Shown here: one piece after another, positions 1 to 7,323 of the stretch
Numbering within the stretch: position 1 is the first letter of the stretch
Layout: each line of letters starts with the position of its first letter
Origin: CAYOXD01 sp964407825
GTDB taxonomy: Bacteria; Desulfobacterota; Desulfobacteria; Desulfobacterales; JAFDDL01
Direction: 5' to 3'
Assembly (NCBI GenBank): GCA_964407825.1
Contig: CAYOXD010000077.1
Location: 1-15,378 of the forward strand
DNA length: 15,378 nt
Notes under the pieces: model-generated
What the model was told of the DNA's origin: nothing
Seen by the model: the letters and a program-made list of their open reading frames with translations, nothing else
The model's database searches: none
Translations under genes and position numbers: made by a program

Positions 1-31
<31 letters not shown>

Positions 32-82
32 AGTGGGGGGGTTGGCTTGGTTGGTTAGTTAACGGATCGGGATCGAAGCGAA

Positions 83-1396
83 ATGTTTTTTATTTATAAC
101 ACCTTGCTGCTGACTTTCATTCTGATGGGACTTCCGGTGTGGCTGCCCCTGGTTCTCTATTCGGAAAAGCGCCGAAAGAGTCTCGGGCCAAGGCTCTGGA
201 TCGATGGCCCGCCGCAGGCCGGCAGCACCCATTTCGGGGGAAGCATCGCGCCCATCTGGGTCCATGCCCTGTCCGTGGGGGAGGTGCTCTCAGTCGTACC
301 GCTGATGCAGCGTCTGAAGACACGCTTTCCCCGCAGGCCGATCTTTCTTTCCGTATCGACTCTGACCGGGTTTCACATCGCCCGGGAAAGGCTGCAATCC
401 ACGGCAACCTGGATAGGCTTTTTCCCCCTCGATCTTCCTACCACCGTCCGCCGCGCCGTCGCGGCCGTGAACCCGGCCCTGGTCCTGATCGTTGAAACCG
501 ACATCTGGCCCAATTTCATGCGCGAAATTAATCGACGGCGGGTGCCCGTGCTGCTGGTCAACGCCAGGCTCTCGGAACGCTCCCTCCGGGGATACCGGTT
601 GTTTTCCTTTTTTTTCAGGCCGCTGTTTTCCTCCTTCACCGGCGTATGTGCCCAATCGGGCCTGGACGTCGAGCGCTTTTCTATGCTCGGGTTCCCCGCC
701 GAAAAGATGTATCAAACCGGCAACCTGAAATTCGATCAGCCTCCCAAGGATCCGTCCGAGCTTACGGTCAGCGCTCTGCGCCAGAGCCTGGGTATCGATC
801 CGGGCCGTCCGGTAGTGGTGGCAGGCAGCACCCATGAGGGGGAAGAAAAACTGCTGCTGGGAGGAATGCGCCAGCTCAAGAGGCGCCGCCCGGCCCCTGC
901 AATGATCCTGGCGCCGCGGGATCCGGCCCGGGCAGCCTCGGTGTACCGGCTGACCGGAGAGTTCGGGCTTTGTGCAAGCCTCCTGTCCGATGTCATGAGG
1001 GATCCGGGGAACCGGGACATGGAGGTGATCGTGGTGGACCTCCTGGGCCGGCTTCGGTCCCTCTATGCCCTGGCCGAGGTGGCCTTTGTGGGCGGGAGCC
1101 TTGTCCGGCAGCGTGGTCACAATCCACTGGAGCCGGCCGCCTGGGGAAAACCTGTCCTTTTCGGGCCGGATATGAGTGATTTCCTAAGCATATCCAGCGA
1201 TCTCCTATCTGCAGGGGCCGCTCTTTCGGTACAGGATACCGGCACTTTTTCCAGGACGGTAAACCGGCTGCTGGACAACCGGGGGGAAGCCGAACAAATG
1301 GGGCAGCGGGCCCTGGAGATTTACCAGTCACAGGGCGGAGCGGCGGAAAGGATCACGGAGCTGGTGGGCGAGCTGATGGGCCGAGGGGAAAGGTAA
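83..1396 (+). CDS. waaA: 3-deoxy-D-manno-octulosonic acid (Kdo) transferase WaaA/KdtA
   Basis: WaaA transfers Kdo from CMP-Kdo to the lipid A precursor at the inner face of the cytoplasmic membrane, the first step of inner-core assembly. The 437-residue product has the usual family length. A hydrophobic N-terminal anchor (about residues 3-26) is followed by the family motif WVHALSVGE (59-67), whose final Glu matches the catalytic base position of the family. Next come ETDIWPN (138-144) and NARLSERS (160-167). The C-terminal half is a GT-B domain with a GGSLVRQRGHNPLEPAAWGKP segment split over about residues 338-358, where the nucleotide sugar is expected to bind. The ATG at 83 has only a weak purine-rich stretch in front, but the anchor begins right there. 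A T8 run (608-615) lies in the FSFFF segment. lpxK follows after 10 bases, the common waaA-lpxK pairing. Confidence 0.95.
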   Translation: MFFIYNTLLLTFILMGLPVWLPLVLYSEKRRKSLGPRLWIDGPPQAGSTHFGGSIAPIWVHALSVGEVLSVVPLMQRLKTRFPRRPIFLSVSTLTGFHIARERLQSTATWIGFFPLDLPTTVRRAVAAVNPALVLIVETDIWPNFMREINRRRVPVLLVNARLSERSLRGYRLFSFFFRPLFSSFTGVCAQSGLDVERFSMLGFPAEKMYQTGNLKFDQPPKDPSELTVSALRQSLGIDPGRPVVVAGSTHEGEEKLLLGGMRQLKRRRPAPAMILAPRDPARAASVYRLTGEFGLCASLLSDVMRDPGNRDMEVIVVDLLGRLRSLYALAEVAFVGGSLVRQRGHNPLEPAAWGKPVLFGPDMSDFLSISSDLLSAGAALSVQDTGTFSRTVNRLLDNRGEAEQMGQRALEIYQSQGGAAERITELVGELMGRGER

Positions 1397-1406
1397 TCCA
1401 AAGGGC

Positions 1407-2543
1407 ATGTCATCCATCAGGCGAACAATCGAGGCGGTGATGCGGGACGAAGCCGAAAGCAGGATCCTTGAGGCGATGCTTCGGGGAGCCTCATGGGGGT
1501 ACGGTGCGGCGGCCCGGGTGAAACCCTTCCTATACGAAAATGGAATCCTGCGATCCAGGCGGTTGCCCTGTACGGTGATCTCCGTCGGCAATCTCACGGT
1601 GGGCGGAACCGGCAAAACGCCCATGGCCATTTATCTTTCCCGGCTGGTGCAGTCCCTTGGCTACTCGGTGGCCGTTGTCAGCCGGGGATATCGGGGCCGG
1701 CTGGAACGGACAGGCGGCACCGTCAGCGACGGGTGCCGAATCCTCGTTTCCCCCGAGGCGGCAGGGGATGAACCCGCTATGATGGCCGACGCCCTGGAGG
1801 GAATTCCCGTGATAGTGGGAGCGAACCGGTTTCAAGCGGGCCTCAGGGCCATGGAGGCCTTTTCCCCCCAGGTCCTGGTCCTTGACGACGGGTTCCAGCA
1901 TATCCGACTGGCGCGGGATTTGAACATTCTCCTCCTGGATCACCACCAGCCCTTTGGAAACGGGCACCTGCTGCCGAGGGGCCCCCTGCGCGAACCCATC
2001 TCAGCCATGGGCCGGGCCGACATTCTCATTGAAACCCGCTGCCCGGCCGGAGAGCAGGGCCCGAGCGCGGCGCTGGCGGCCGCCGTGAAGCGGCAAGCCC
2101 CCGGAAGGCCGATCTTTCAGACCCGGTCCGTGACATTTATCCACAAAATCATCCCCGGTGACGCCCCGCTCCTGGCTGAAAGCCTCCGGTCCCCCTCCGA
2201 GCTGGCGGGAAAGCGCGTATTTGCCTTCTCAGGGCTTGCCGACAACAGGAGTTTTCACCGCAGCTTGTCCGAGTTGGGGTGTCACCTGGCCGGCACCTCC
2301 CGGTTTCCGGACCATCACTGGTTCAGGGAAGACGAGCTGGCGACTGTCAAACGGGCGGCCCGGGAAGCCGCGGCTCAGCTACTGGTGACGACGCAGAAGG
2401 ATATGGGCAGGATCCCCCCGTCCTGCCGGTGGCCCCTGGACCTGGTGGTGCTGGGAATCGCGCCCGACTTCAGCCGCCAGAGCCAGGCGTTCGAGGAACT
2501 CTTGAGCGCCAAACTTATACAGATGACACGGTTTCCTTCTTGA
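1407..2543 (+). CDS. lpxK: Tetraacyldisaccharide 4'-kinase LpxK
   Basis: LpxK phosphorylates the 4' position of the tetraacyldisaccharide-1-phosphate precursor to give lipid IVA, using ATP at the inner membrane. The 378-residue product has a hydrophobic/amphipathic N-terminus and then SVGNLTVGGTGKTP, with the P-loop GGTGKT at residues 66-71. VSRGYRGRL (91-99) and the hallmark DDGFQH (160-165) follow, then LLLDHHQPFGNGHLLPRGPLREP with the order expected of the family. A Phe-Pro-Asp-His-His segment near residue 298 is also typical. The start at 1407 follows AAAGGG very closely; an ATG at 1440, with GAGG a few bases upstream, is an alternative that would remove 11 residues. The gene is co-directional with waaA (10-base gap). 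The TGA stop lies inside a TTGACA that looks like a -35 element for the next gene. Confidence 0.95.
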   Translation: MSSIRRTIEAVMRDEAESRILEAMLRGASWGYGAAARVKPFLYENGILRSRRLPCTVISVGNLTVGGTGKTPMAIYLSRLVQSLGYSVAVVSRGYRGRLERTGGTVSDGCRILVSPEAAGDEPAMMADALEGIPVIVGANRFQAGLRAMEAFSPQVLVLDDGFQHIRLARDLNILLLDHHQPFGNGHLLPRGPLREPISAMGRADILIETRCPAGEQGPSAALAAAVKRQAPGRPIFQTRSVTFIHKIIPGDAPLLAESLRSPSELAGKRVFAFSGLADNRSFHRSLSELGCHLAGTSRFPDHHWFREDELATVKRAAREAAAQLLVTTQKDMGRIPPSCRWPLDLVVLGIAPDFSRQSQAFEELLSAKLIQMTRFPS

Positions 2544-2570
2544 CAACGCGCCGGGCGGGCATGGTATGAG
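2540..2570 (+). promoter_or_regulatory. Promoter-like element before GT4 gene (TTGACA / extended -10)
   Basis: TTGACA (2540-2545) overlaps the lpxK stop codon. After 16 bases comes TG-G-TATGAG, an extended -10-like sequence with TATGAG at 2565-2570. The 19-base spacing between hexamers is longer than the ideal 17, which an extended -10 could partly offset. A nearly superimposable element occurs at 4740-4770. It would produce a leader of about 75 bases before the preferred TTG start at 2653. Confidence 0.4.
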
Positions 2571-2636
2571 ATCTATTTTTCCATTATCTAATAGGGACCT
2601 CTTCGTTTTTTCCTCACGGTGCCGCGCATCAAGATT

Positions 2637-2642
2637 AAGGAG
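2637..2642 (+). promoter_or_regulatory. Ribosome binding site deciding a TTG start
   Basis: AAGGAG lies 10 bases before TTG 2653 and 16 before TTG 2659. The upstream ATG at 2566 has no comparable site and falls within the -10-like hexamer, so this site favours the TTG start. Confidence 0.45.
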
Positions 2643-2652
2643 TCGTTTTATT

Positions 2653-3819
2653 TTGGATTTGGATAAGGCAAACTCGAACGGCCTGAAACGAATCGCGCTG
2701 CTGCTCTCATCCCGCGCCATGGGCGGCATGGAGATGCGCAGCATGCGCCTAGCGACGCTATTTCATGAATACGGCTATGAAATGCACTACGGCTCCCCGA
2801 ACAGGTGCGCCCTGGCCGACACAGCCCTTTCCGCAGGGATACGCTGGTTCGAGTGTTACGTTCATGGATCCCTCGACCTCCGGGCGGGTATCCGGCTGGC
2901 ACGCTATTTCAAGAAGGAGCGGATACAAATCGCCATGGCCTTCTCGGGAAGCGATTACTGGATGGCGCTCATGGCGGGCAGGCTGGCCTCGATCCCCGTG
3001 ATTCTGAGCCGTTCCACGGCCCACCGACTCAATCCCATGACCGCCTGGGTATCCGCCAGGGCCGACCGGCTTGTAACCGTCTCCCGCAGCATCAAGGAGA
3101 TCCTGGTCGGTCAGGGAATCCCGGCCGCCAAAATAGAGGTCATCTACAACGGTGTGGACACGGAGAAGTTCTCTCCAGCGCATCTGCCAGACCGCGAGGC
3201 CATCCGAAGCAAATACGGCATCCCTTCGGACAAATTCGTTATCGGGTGTCTGGGAAGGGGGCGAAAGGGCCAGCAACTACTGCTGTCCCTCGATGGGGAG
3301 TTGGCCAAGCGCTGCCCGGATCTGCACTATTTTTTCAGTGGGCAGTCCATCCCCCAGCTCCTGGGGCCCCTGACCGAGGGATCACCCGGTCTCAAGGACA
3401 GAACCACGCTGAAGGAGCTGATCGACTTTGCGGAGATACCGGCGGTGCTGCACGCCCTGGATGCCATCGTCATGCTTCCCGAAACGGAACCTTTCAGCAA
3501 TGCGGTGATCGAGGCCATGGCCATGGAAAAGCCCCTGGTGTTGGGCAAGACCCTTGGCAATGTCGAGGCCATCGAGGATGGCGTGTCCGGGGTTCTGGTG
3601 GACATCGCCGATAGAACGGCCATCTGCGAGGCCATCTGCGGGCTCTACCTCGATCCCCAGAGACGGCGGACCATGGGCTTGGCGGCGGCGCAGCGGGCCC
3701 GTCAGCTGTTTTCCCAGGAGGCCATGCTGGCCGGCTACGAGGCACTGTGGCATGGCCTGGCTGGCTGCCCTTCACCCGATGCCCTGCATTCGCCACTATC
3801 CCGTAAGATCCACGGATAG
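2653..3819 (+). CDS. GT4-family glycosyltransferase (LPS core)
   Basis: This is a retaining GT-B glycosyltransferase of the GT4/Glycos_transf_1 type, probably adding a core sugar from a nucleotide donor at the inner membrane face. The N-terminal Rossmann half starts with KRIALLLSSRAMGGME. The linker carries the common VIYNGVDTEKF motif. The C-terminal half holds the EX7E donor-binding motif (E279 and E287 counted from the TTG start) in ETEPFSNAVIEAMA. The frame is open back to an ATG at 2566, but those 29 extra residues are Ser/Arg-rich, unlike a GT N-terminus, and lie over a promoter-like element; I therefore prefer TTG at 2653 behind AAGGAG. The acceptor and sugar cannot be read from sequence. 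The 109-base gap to lpxK is the largest in the forward run. Confidence 0.85.
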   Translation: MDLDKANSNGLKRIALLLSSRAMGGMEMRSMRLATLFHEYGYEMHYGSPNRCALADTALSAGIRWFECYVHGSLDLRAGIRLARYFKKERIQIAMAFSGSDYWMALMAGRLASIPVILSRSTAHRLNPMTAWVSARADRLVTVSRSIKEILVGQGIPAAKIEVIYNGVDTEKFSPAHLPDREAIRSKYGIPSDKFVIGCLGRGRKGQQLLLSLDGELAKRCPDLHYFFSGQSIPQLLGPLTEGSPGLKDRTTLKELIDFAEIPAVLHALDAIVMLPETEPFSNAVIEAMAMEKPLVLGKTLGNVEAIEDGVSGVLVDIADRTAICEAICGLYLDPQRRRTMGLAAAQRARQLFSQEAMLAGYEALWHGLAGCPSPDALHSPLSRKIHG

Positions 3820-3851
3820 AGATGATTAAGGCCCTTCTCACGAGGTCGGAT

Positions 3852-4733
3852 ATGAACAGGACACAAGAGATGATTCCCGAGCCGGCGCAACAGGACGCCG
3901 TTGTCACCGGTCGCCGGCTGAAAACGGATAGATCCCATATCCGGCTCAGCTATATCACCCATTTTTATTTGAACCAGCAGGATATATCCGCGATCACCTC
4001 CCTCCTTCGCCGGTATGAGGGCTATTCGCCACAGCTGCTCGATCTCATCCAATTCATCATCGTGGACGACGGCTCTCCGCTGAGTTATGACATTCCGGAC
4101 CTGGATCTGAATATCACCTGGCTGAAGATAAGGGAGGACATCCCCTGGAATCAGCCCGGTGCCCGGAATCTGGGAGTTCTTTACGCGCCGTCCGACAAGG
4201 TGCTCATGACCGATCTGGATCACGAATTCCCGGAGGAAACCCTGCGATATGCGGTCCAGCGTCGCGGATGCGGCAGAAGCTGCTATCGCTTTTACAGGTG
4301 GGGCGGCAAGGAGAGGCCCCATCCCAATATTTTCCTCATGTCACGCGCAAGGTTCATGATGTTCGGGGGATACGATGAGGAATTTTCCGGTCATTACGGC
4401 TGCGATGATTACCGCTTCGTCAAGATTCACAAGTATCACGGCACGCGATTTCCCAAACTGAGTCGGAGATACCGATGCCGTATTCGGGATGACATTGATT
4501 ACAAGCGCTCCTATCACTCACTCGTACGGGATCTCACGCACAACAAGGCCATCAGTGCCAGAAAAAAAAGGGAAACCCTCACATACGGCCCCCTGGCAGG
4601 GTTCAGCCGGATGTTTCTGAATTTCAGCTGGGAGATCTTGCACGATCATAACCGGCAAAACGAGGTCATCCGAAAAAAACGGCCCCTCTGGAAACATCTG
4701 TGGTATTGGCGATGGCTCGTTGGATACAAATAG
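3852..4733 (+). CDS. GT2-family (GT-A fold) glycosyltransferase
   Basis: The product resembles family 2 inverting glycosyltransferases, which use a nucleotide-diphospho-sugar and a metal ion. From the chosen start, IIVDDGSP has its Asp pair at residues 72-73. WNQPGARNLG follows, then MTDLDHE with a DxD-like D121-L122-D123 that would hold the metal. MFGGYDEEFSGHYGCDDYRF resembles the acceptor-side GGxDExF...G.DxD segment. The C-terminus is very basic and aromatic and may touch the membrane. I chose ATG 3852 because GAGG lies six bases ahead; ATG 3822, two bases after the previous stop, would add ten residues and is possible. It is probably an LPS core glycosyltransferase from context, but its sugar and linkage are unknown. 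An A8 run lies at 4562-4569. Confidence 0.82.
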   Translation: MNRTQEMIPEPAQQDAVVTGRRLKTDRSHIRLSYITHFYLNQQDISAITSLLRRYEGYSPQLLDLIQFIIVDDGSPLSYDIPDLDLNITWLKIREDIPWNQPGARNLGVLYAPSDKVLMTDLDHEFPEETLRYAVQRRGCGRSCYRFYRWGGKERPHPNIFLMSRARFMMFGGYDEEFSGHYGCDDYRFVKIHKYHGTRFPKLSRRYRCRIRDDIDYKRSYHSLVRDLTHNKAISARKKRETLTYGPLAGFSRMFLNFSWEILHDHNRQNEVIRKKRPLWKHLWYWRWLVGYK

Positions 4734-4739
4734 CCCTTC

Positions 4740-4770
4740 TTGACAGGACACAGGTGACGCGTGATATGGG
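4740..4770 (+). promoter_or_regulatory. Promoter-like element before lpxL-type gene
   Basis: TTGACA (4740-4745) is followed after 16 bases by TG-A-TATGGG, with the -10-like hexamer at 4765-4770. The hexamer spacing (19), the extended TG and the shared lead-in CTTCTTGACA all repeat the element at 2540-2570. It lies just after the GT2 stop codon in the second largest gap of the forward run. It overlaps the alternative ATG at 4766, which would favour the start at 4790. Confidence 0.38.
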
Positions 4771-4789
4771 GAGGCTAAACCTAAGATCC

Positions 4790-5725
4790 ATGAACCGAGC
4801 ATTGGAATGCCTGGTGTATTGGGCAATAACTTGTTTTTCTAGAGCTTTCGGCTCCTTGCCCAGGAAGTGGGGCCTGGCGGTGGGGGTTGGCCTGGGACGG
4901 CTTGGCTTCTGCCTCGTCCGTCGCAGCCGCGGCATTGCCATGGGAAATCTCCGGCGCGCCTACCCGGATAAAACCGAGCACCAAATCAAGGCCCTGGCAC
5001 AGGAGGTATTCCGCAACCTGGGAAGAATCCTCTATGAGCTGTGCTGGTCGACATGTCTGCAAAACGGGGAGCTATGCCGCCATGTGAAGGTCCAGGGCAT
5101 GGTGCACATGCGGAAGGCCTACCAAAGGGGCAAGGGGATTCTGGTGCTCACCGCCCATTTCGGAAACTGGGAACTAATGCCGGTGTTGGGCCATCTGATC
5201 GGATACCCCTTCAGCATCGTATACCGGCCCCTGGATGCCAAACCGCTTGAAAAATTCCTTGTCAAGACCCGGACCCGCTTTGGCGGCCGCATGATCCCCA
5301 AAAAAAGAGCGCTTCGCAAAATTTTAAGAGCATTGGAGCAAAAGGAAATGGTGGGTCTTCTCATGGATCAGAACGTGTCGCCGCATGAGGGGGTATTCGC
5401 TCCATTTTTCGACCGGCCAGCCTGCACCAACAAGGGCCTGGCCCTCCTGGCGCTCAAAACCGGCGCGCCGGTCATCCCCATTTTCATGCTGCGCAAGGAG
5501 GACGGATTTACAGGCCTTATTCTTCCAGAGATCCCGTTGGTAAAAACCGGAGACAGGGAAAAGGACCTCGAAATCAACACCCTGGCTTACAACCGGGCAA
5601 TTGAATCCCTTGTCCGCCAGTACCCGGAGCAGTGGTTCTGGGTCCACAGAAGGTGGAACACGCAGCCATCGCCTTCGGAAGCCTGGAAGTGGCAGACGCT
5701 GACAGAACCTGAAATGGAAAAGTGA
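4790..5725 (+). CDS. lpxL: Lipid A secondary acyltransferase, LpxL/HtrB family
   Basis: Members of this family transfer an acyl chain from acyl-ACP to a hydroxyacyl group of Kdo-lipid A at the inner membrane. The 311-residue product matches the roughly 300-residue family length. It has a hydrophobic N-terminus, LPRKWGLAVG, and MGNLRRAYPD (about 51-60), typical of the family. The catalytic HX4(D/E) motif is HFGNWE, H123 to E128, within LTAHFGNWELMPV. LLMDQN and FFDRPACTNKGLALLALKTGAPVIP follow as expected. The frame is open to 4700, overlapping the GT2 gene; I chose ATG 4790 because the conserved protein begins there. ATG 4766 is an alternative, with AGGTG eight or nine bases ahead. Which acyl chain and position are used (LpxL- or LpxM-like) cannot be told. 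It is coupled to the next gene by a TGATG overlap. Confidence 0.92.
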   Translation: MNRALECLVYWAITCFSRAFGSLPRKWGLAVGVGLGRLGFCLVRRSRGIAMGNLRRAYPDKTEHQIKALAQEVFRNLGRILYELCWSTCLQNGELCRHVKVQGMVHMRKAYQRGKGILVLTAHFGNWELMPVLGHLIGYPFSIVYRPLDAKPLEKFLVKTRTRFGGRMIPKKRALRKILRALEQKEMVGLLMDQNVSPHEGVFAPFFDRPACTNKGLALLALKTGAPVIPIFMLRKEDGFTGLILPEIPLVKTGDREKDLEINTLAYNRAIESLVRQYPEQWFWVHRRWNTQPSPSEAWKWQTLTEPEMEK

Positions 5726-7323
5726 TGCGAATCCGCGCGATGGTCTCCGAAGACGCCCCCCATCCTCCCGCTCCGTTCTCCATCTCCCTGGCGGCAGTGG
5801 GTGTTCTGGCACTGGGGCTGGCTGCCAGGCTCTGGCTATATGTGCGAATTCCCCTCATCAGTACGGATGGGTACGTGTACATCCAGCAGGCAAAGGCGCT
5901 GCACTTCGGATACACAGACCAGCTCCTGAGCTGCTTTCCCTACCTCTCCCCATACAGCATCGCCGTATCTGCCGCCTATAGCGTCGTTGGCGACTGGGTT
6001 CAGGCGGCCCAACTGGTCAATATCCTCTTGAGCACCCTTTCCATCCTCCCCCTCTATTGGCTGCTGCGCCGATTTTTCAGGGACGATGTCGCCTGCACCA
6101 CGCTGCTGATATTCGCCCTGCTGCCCAACTGGGTCTGGGTGGGCAGAGACGCCTTGAGAGGCCCCCTCTTCTGGGCCTTCGGCCTCATGGGACTGTACCT
6201 GTTCGTGCTCAACCTGGAGCAAAGACGCCCATGGCTGCTGATATTGGCCAGTCTCTCAATGGGGCTTGCGGCCTGGGCGCGGGTCGAGGGGCTGCTCTAT
6301 ATAACGGTCTCCCCCGTCTTTCTTGTCTTTTCCAGCACTCGGTATCGAAGAGGGTTGCTGGATGCTGGCCTCTTTCTGTCCCCCTATCTGCTCATTCTGG
6401 CGGTGGGTCTGGTGCTGTCCCACCTGCGGGGACAGGACGTCCTGGACCTGCTCCAGCCCGAAAGGGTCTGGGATTACGTCAAGGGGCTCTTTTACCAGTA
6501 CCACGGTTTTCGGGACCTGCTGAAAACCCTGCATCCGCCTGGAAATTCCGATCTCAGCCCCTACTTCTTCTCCAGAATCCGGAGCCTGCTCTGGGCGATC
6601 CCCCTGCTCTCCCTGGTGGTTCTGATCTTCGAAACGCTTCTCTATGTCTTCGGTCTCCTTCTGATCGCTGGAATGGTGTCATGGGCAAGGAAAACCTTCA
6701 GGGACCGGCGGATAGCCTACCTGGCCATCCTTTCCCTGCTGGCGTTTGTACTCCTCTATTTTTTCACCCTCTATCTTTGGTACTCGGACAGCCGCCAGCT
6801 GTCTGTCTTTCTCTTTCCGGCCGCCGTGTTCATGGGCGCCGGGGTCGAAGCGCTCAGCGCCTGGCTGTCGGCGCACCTGCGGTGGAAGCCGGCTGCCGGG
6901 TATGCGGTGGTCTGCGCCCTGGTCCTGCTCATCTTCGTCCCCAAGATTGGAATGGCCAAATATGATCGTGACAAACGGATATACCTGGACATCGGACGTT
7001 GTATCGCGCAACACGAAACCGGACCTCACGCCATCGAGGTTTGCGGCTCCTTCAAGGCAATCAACACGATCCACTTCTATGCGAACCTGAATCTGCCGGC
7101 ACCGTCCTGCTTCGATCGCAAGGGGATATTCCAAGGCGGAGACCTTAAGACCCTCGCGACCAGACTCCACTCCGGCTACCGGTATTTCGTCTGGAACGAA
7201 GCCGGCTGGGACGGCACGGATCCCGACAGGATCCATCTGGAACCGGGCTGCCGGCTCGAGCGGATCAAGACCTGGGACTCCCGCAAACACGGCAAATTCA
7301 TCCTCTTCGAGGCGATCAAATGA
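5725..7323 (+). CDS. Polytopic membrane glycosyltransferase, PMT/ArnT (GT39/GT83) superfamily
   Basis: This 532-residue protein is mostly hydrophobic, with about ten likely membrane spans and a soluble C-terminal domain after about residue 410. The first span (about 19-40) is followed by ISTDGYVYIQQAKAL, with D48. This matches the position of the acidic residue in the first periplasmic loop of PMT_2/ArnT-like glycosyltransferases. Such enzymes take a sugar from a polyprenyl-phosphate carrier and attach it to lipid A, LPS core or protein on the periplasmic side; ArnT (aminoarabinose) and rhizobial Rgt proteins (galacturonic acid) are examples. Context points to LPS decoration, but the donor is unknown. 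ATG 5725 overlaps the previous stop (TGATG); a GTG at 5722 is also in frame. The gene overlaps the next one by ATGA. Confidence 0.85.
   Translation: MRIRAMVSEDAPHPPAPFSISLAAVGVLALGLAARLWLYVRIPLISTDGYVYIQQAKALHFGYTDQLLSCFPYLSPYSIAVSAAYSVVGDWVQAAQLVNILLSTLSILPLYWLLRRFFRDDVACTTLLIFALLPNWVWVGRDALRGPLFWAFGLMGLYLFVLNLEQRRPWLLILASLSMGLAAWARVEGLLYITVSPVFLVFSSTRYRRGLLDAGLFLSPYLLILAVGLVLSHLRGQDVLDLLQPERVWDYVKGLFYQYHGFRDLLKTLHPPGNSDLSPYFFSRIRSLLWAIPLLSLVVLIFETLLYVFGLLLIAGMVSWARKTFRDRRIAYLAILSLLAFVLLYFFTLYLWYSDSRQLSVFLFPAAVFMGAGVEALSAWLSAHLRWKPAAGYAVVCALVLLIFVPKIGMAKYDRDKRIYLDIGRCIAQHETGPHAIEVCGSFKAINTIHFYANLNLPAPSCFDRKGIFQGGDLKTLATRLHSGYRYFVWNEAGWDGTDPDRIHLEPGCRLERIKTWDSRKHGKFILFEAIK

Noticed and set aside
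608..615. T8 run in waaA and A8 run at 4562-4569 as phase-variation sites
   Set aside because: Runs of eight are common enough by chance, and waaA is expected to be essential, so switching it is implausible.
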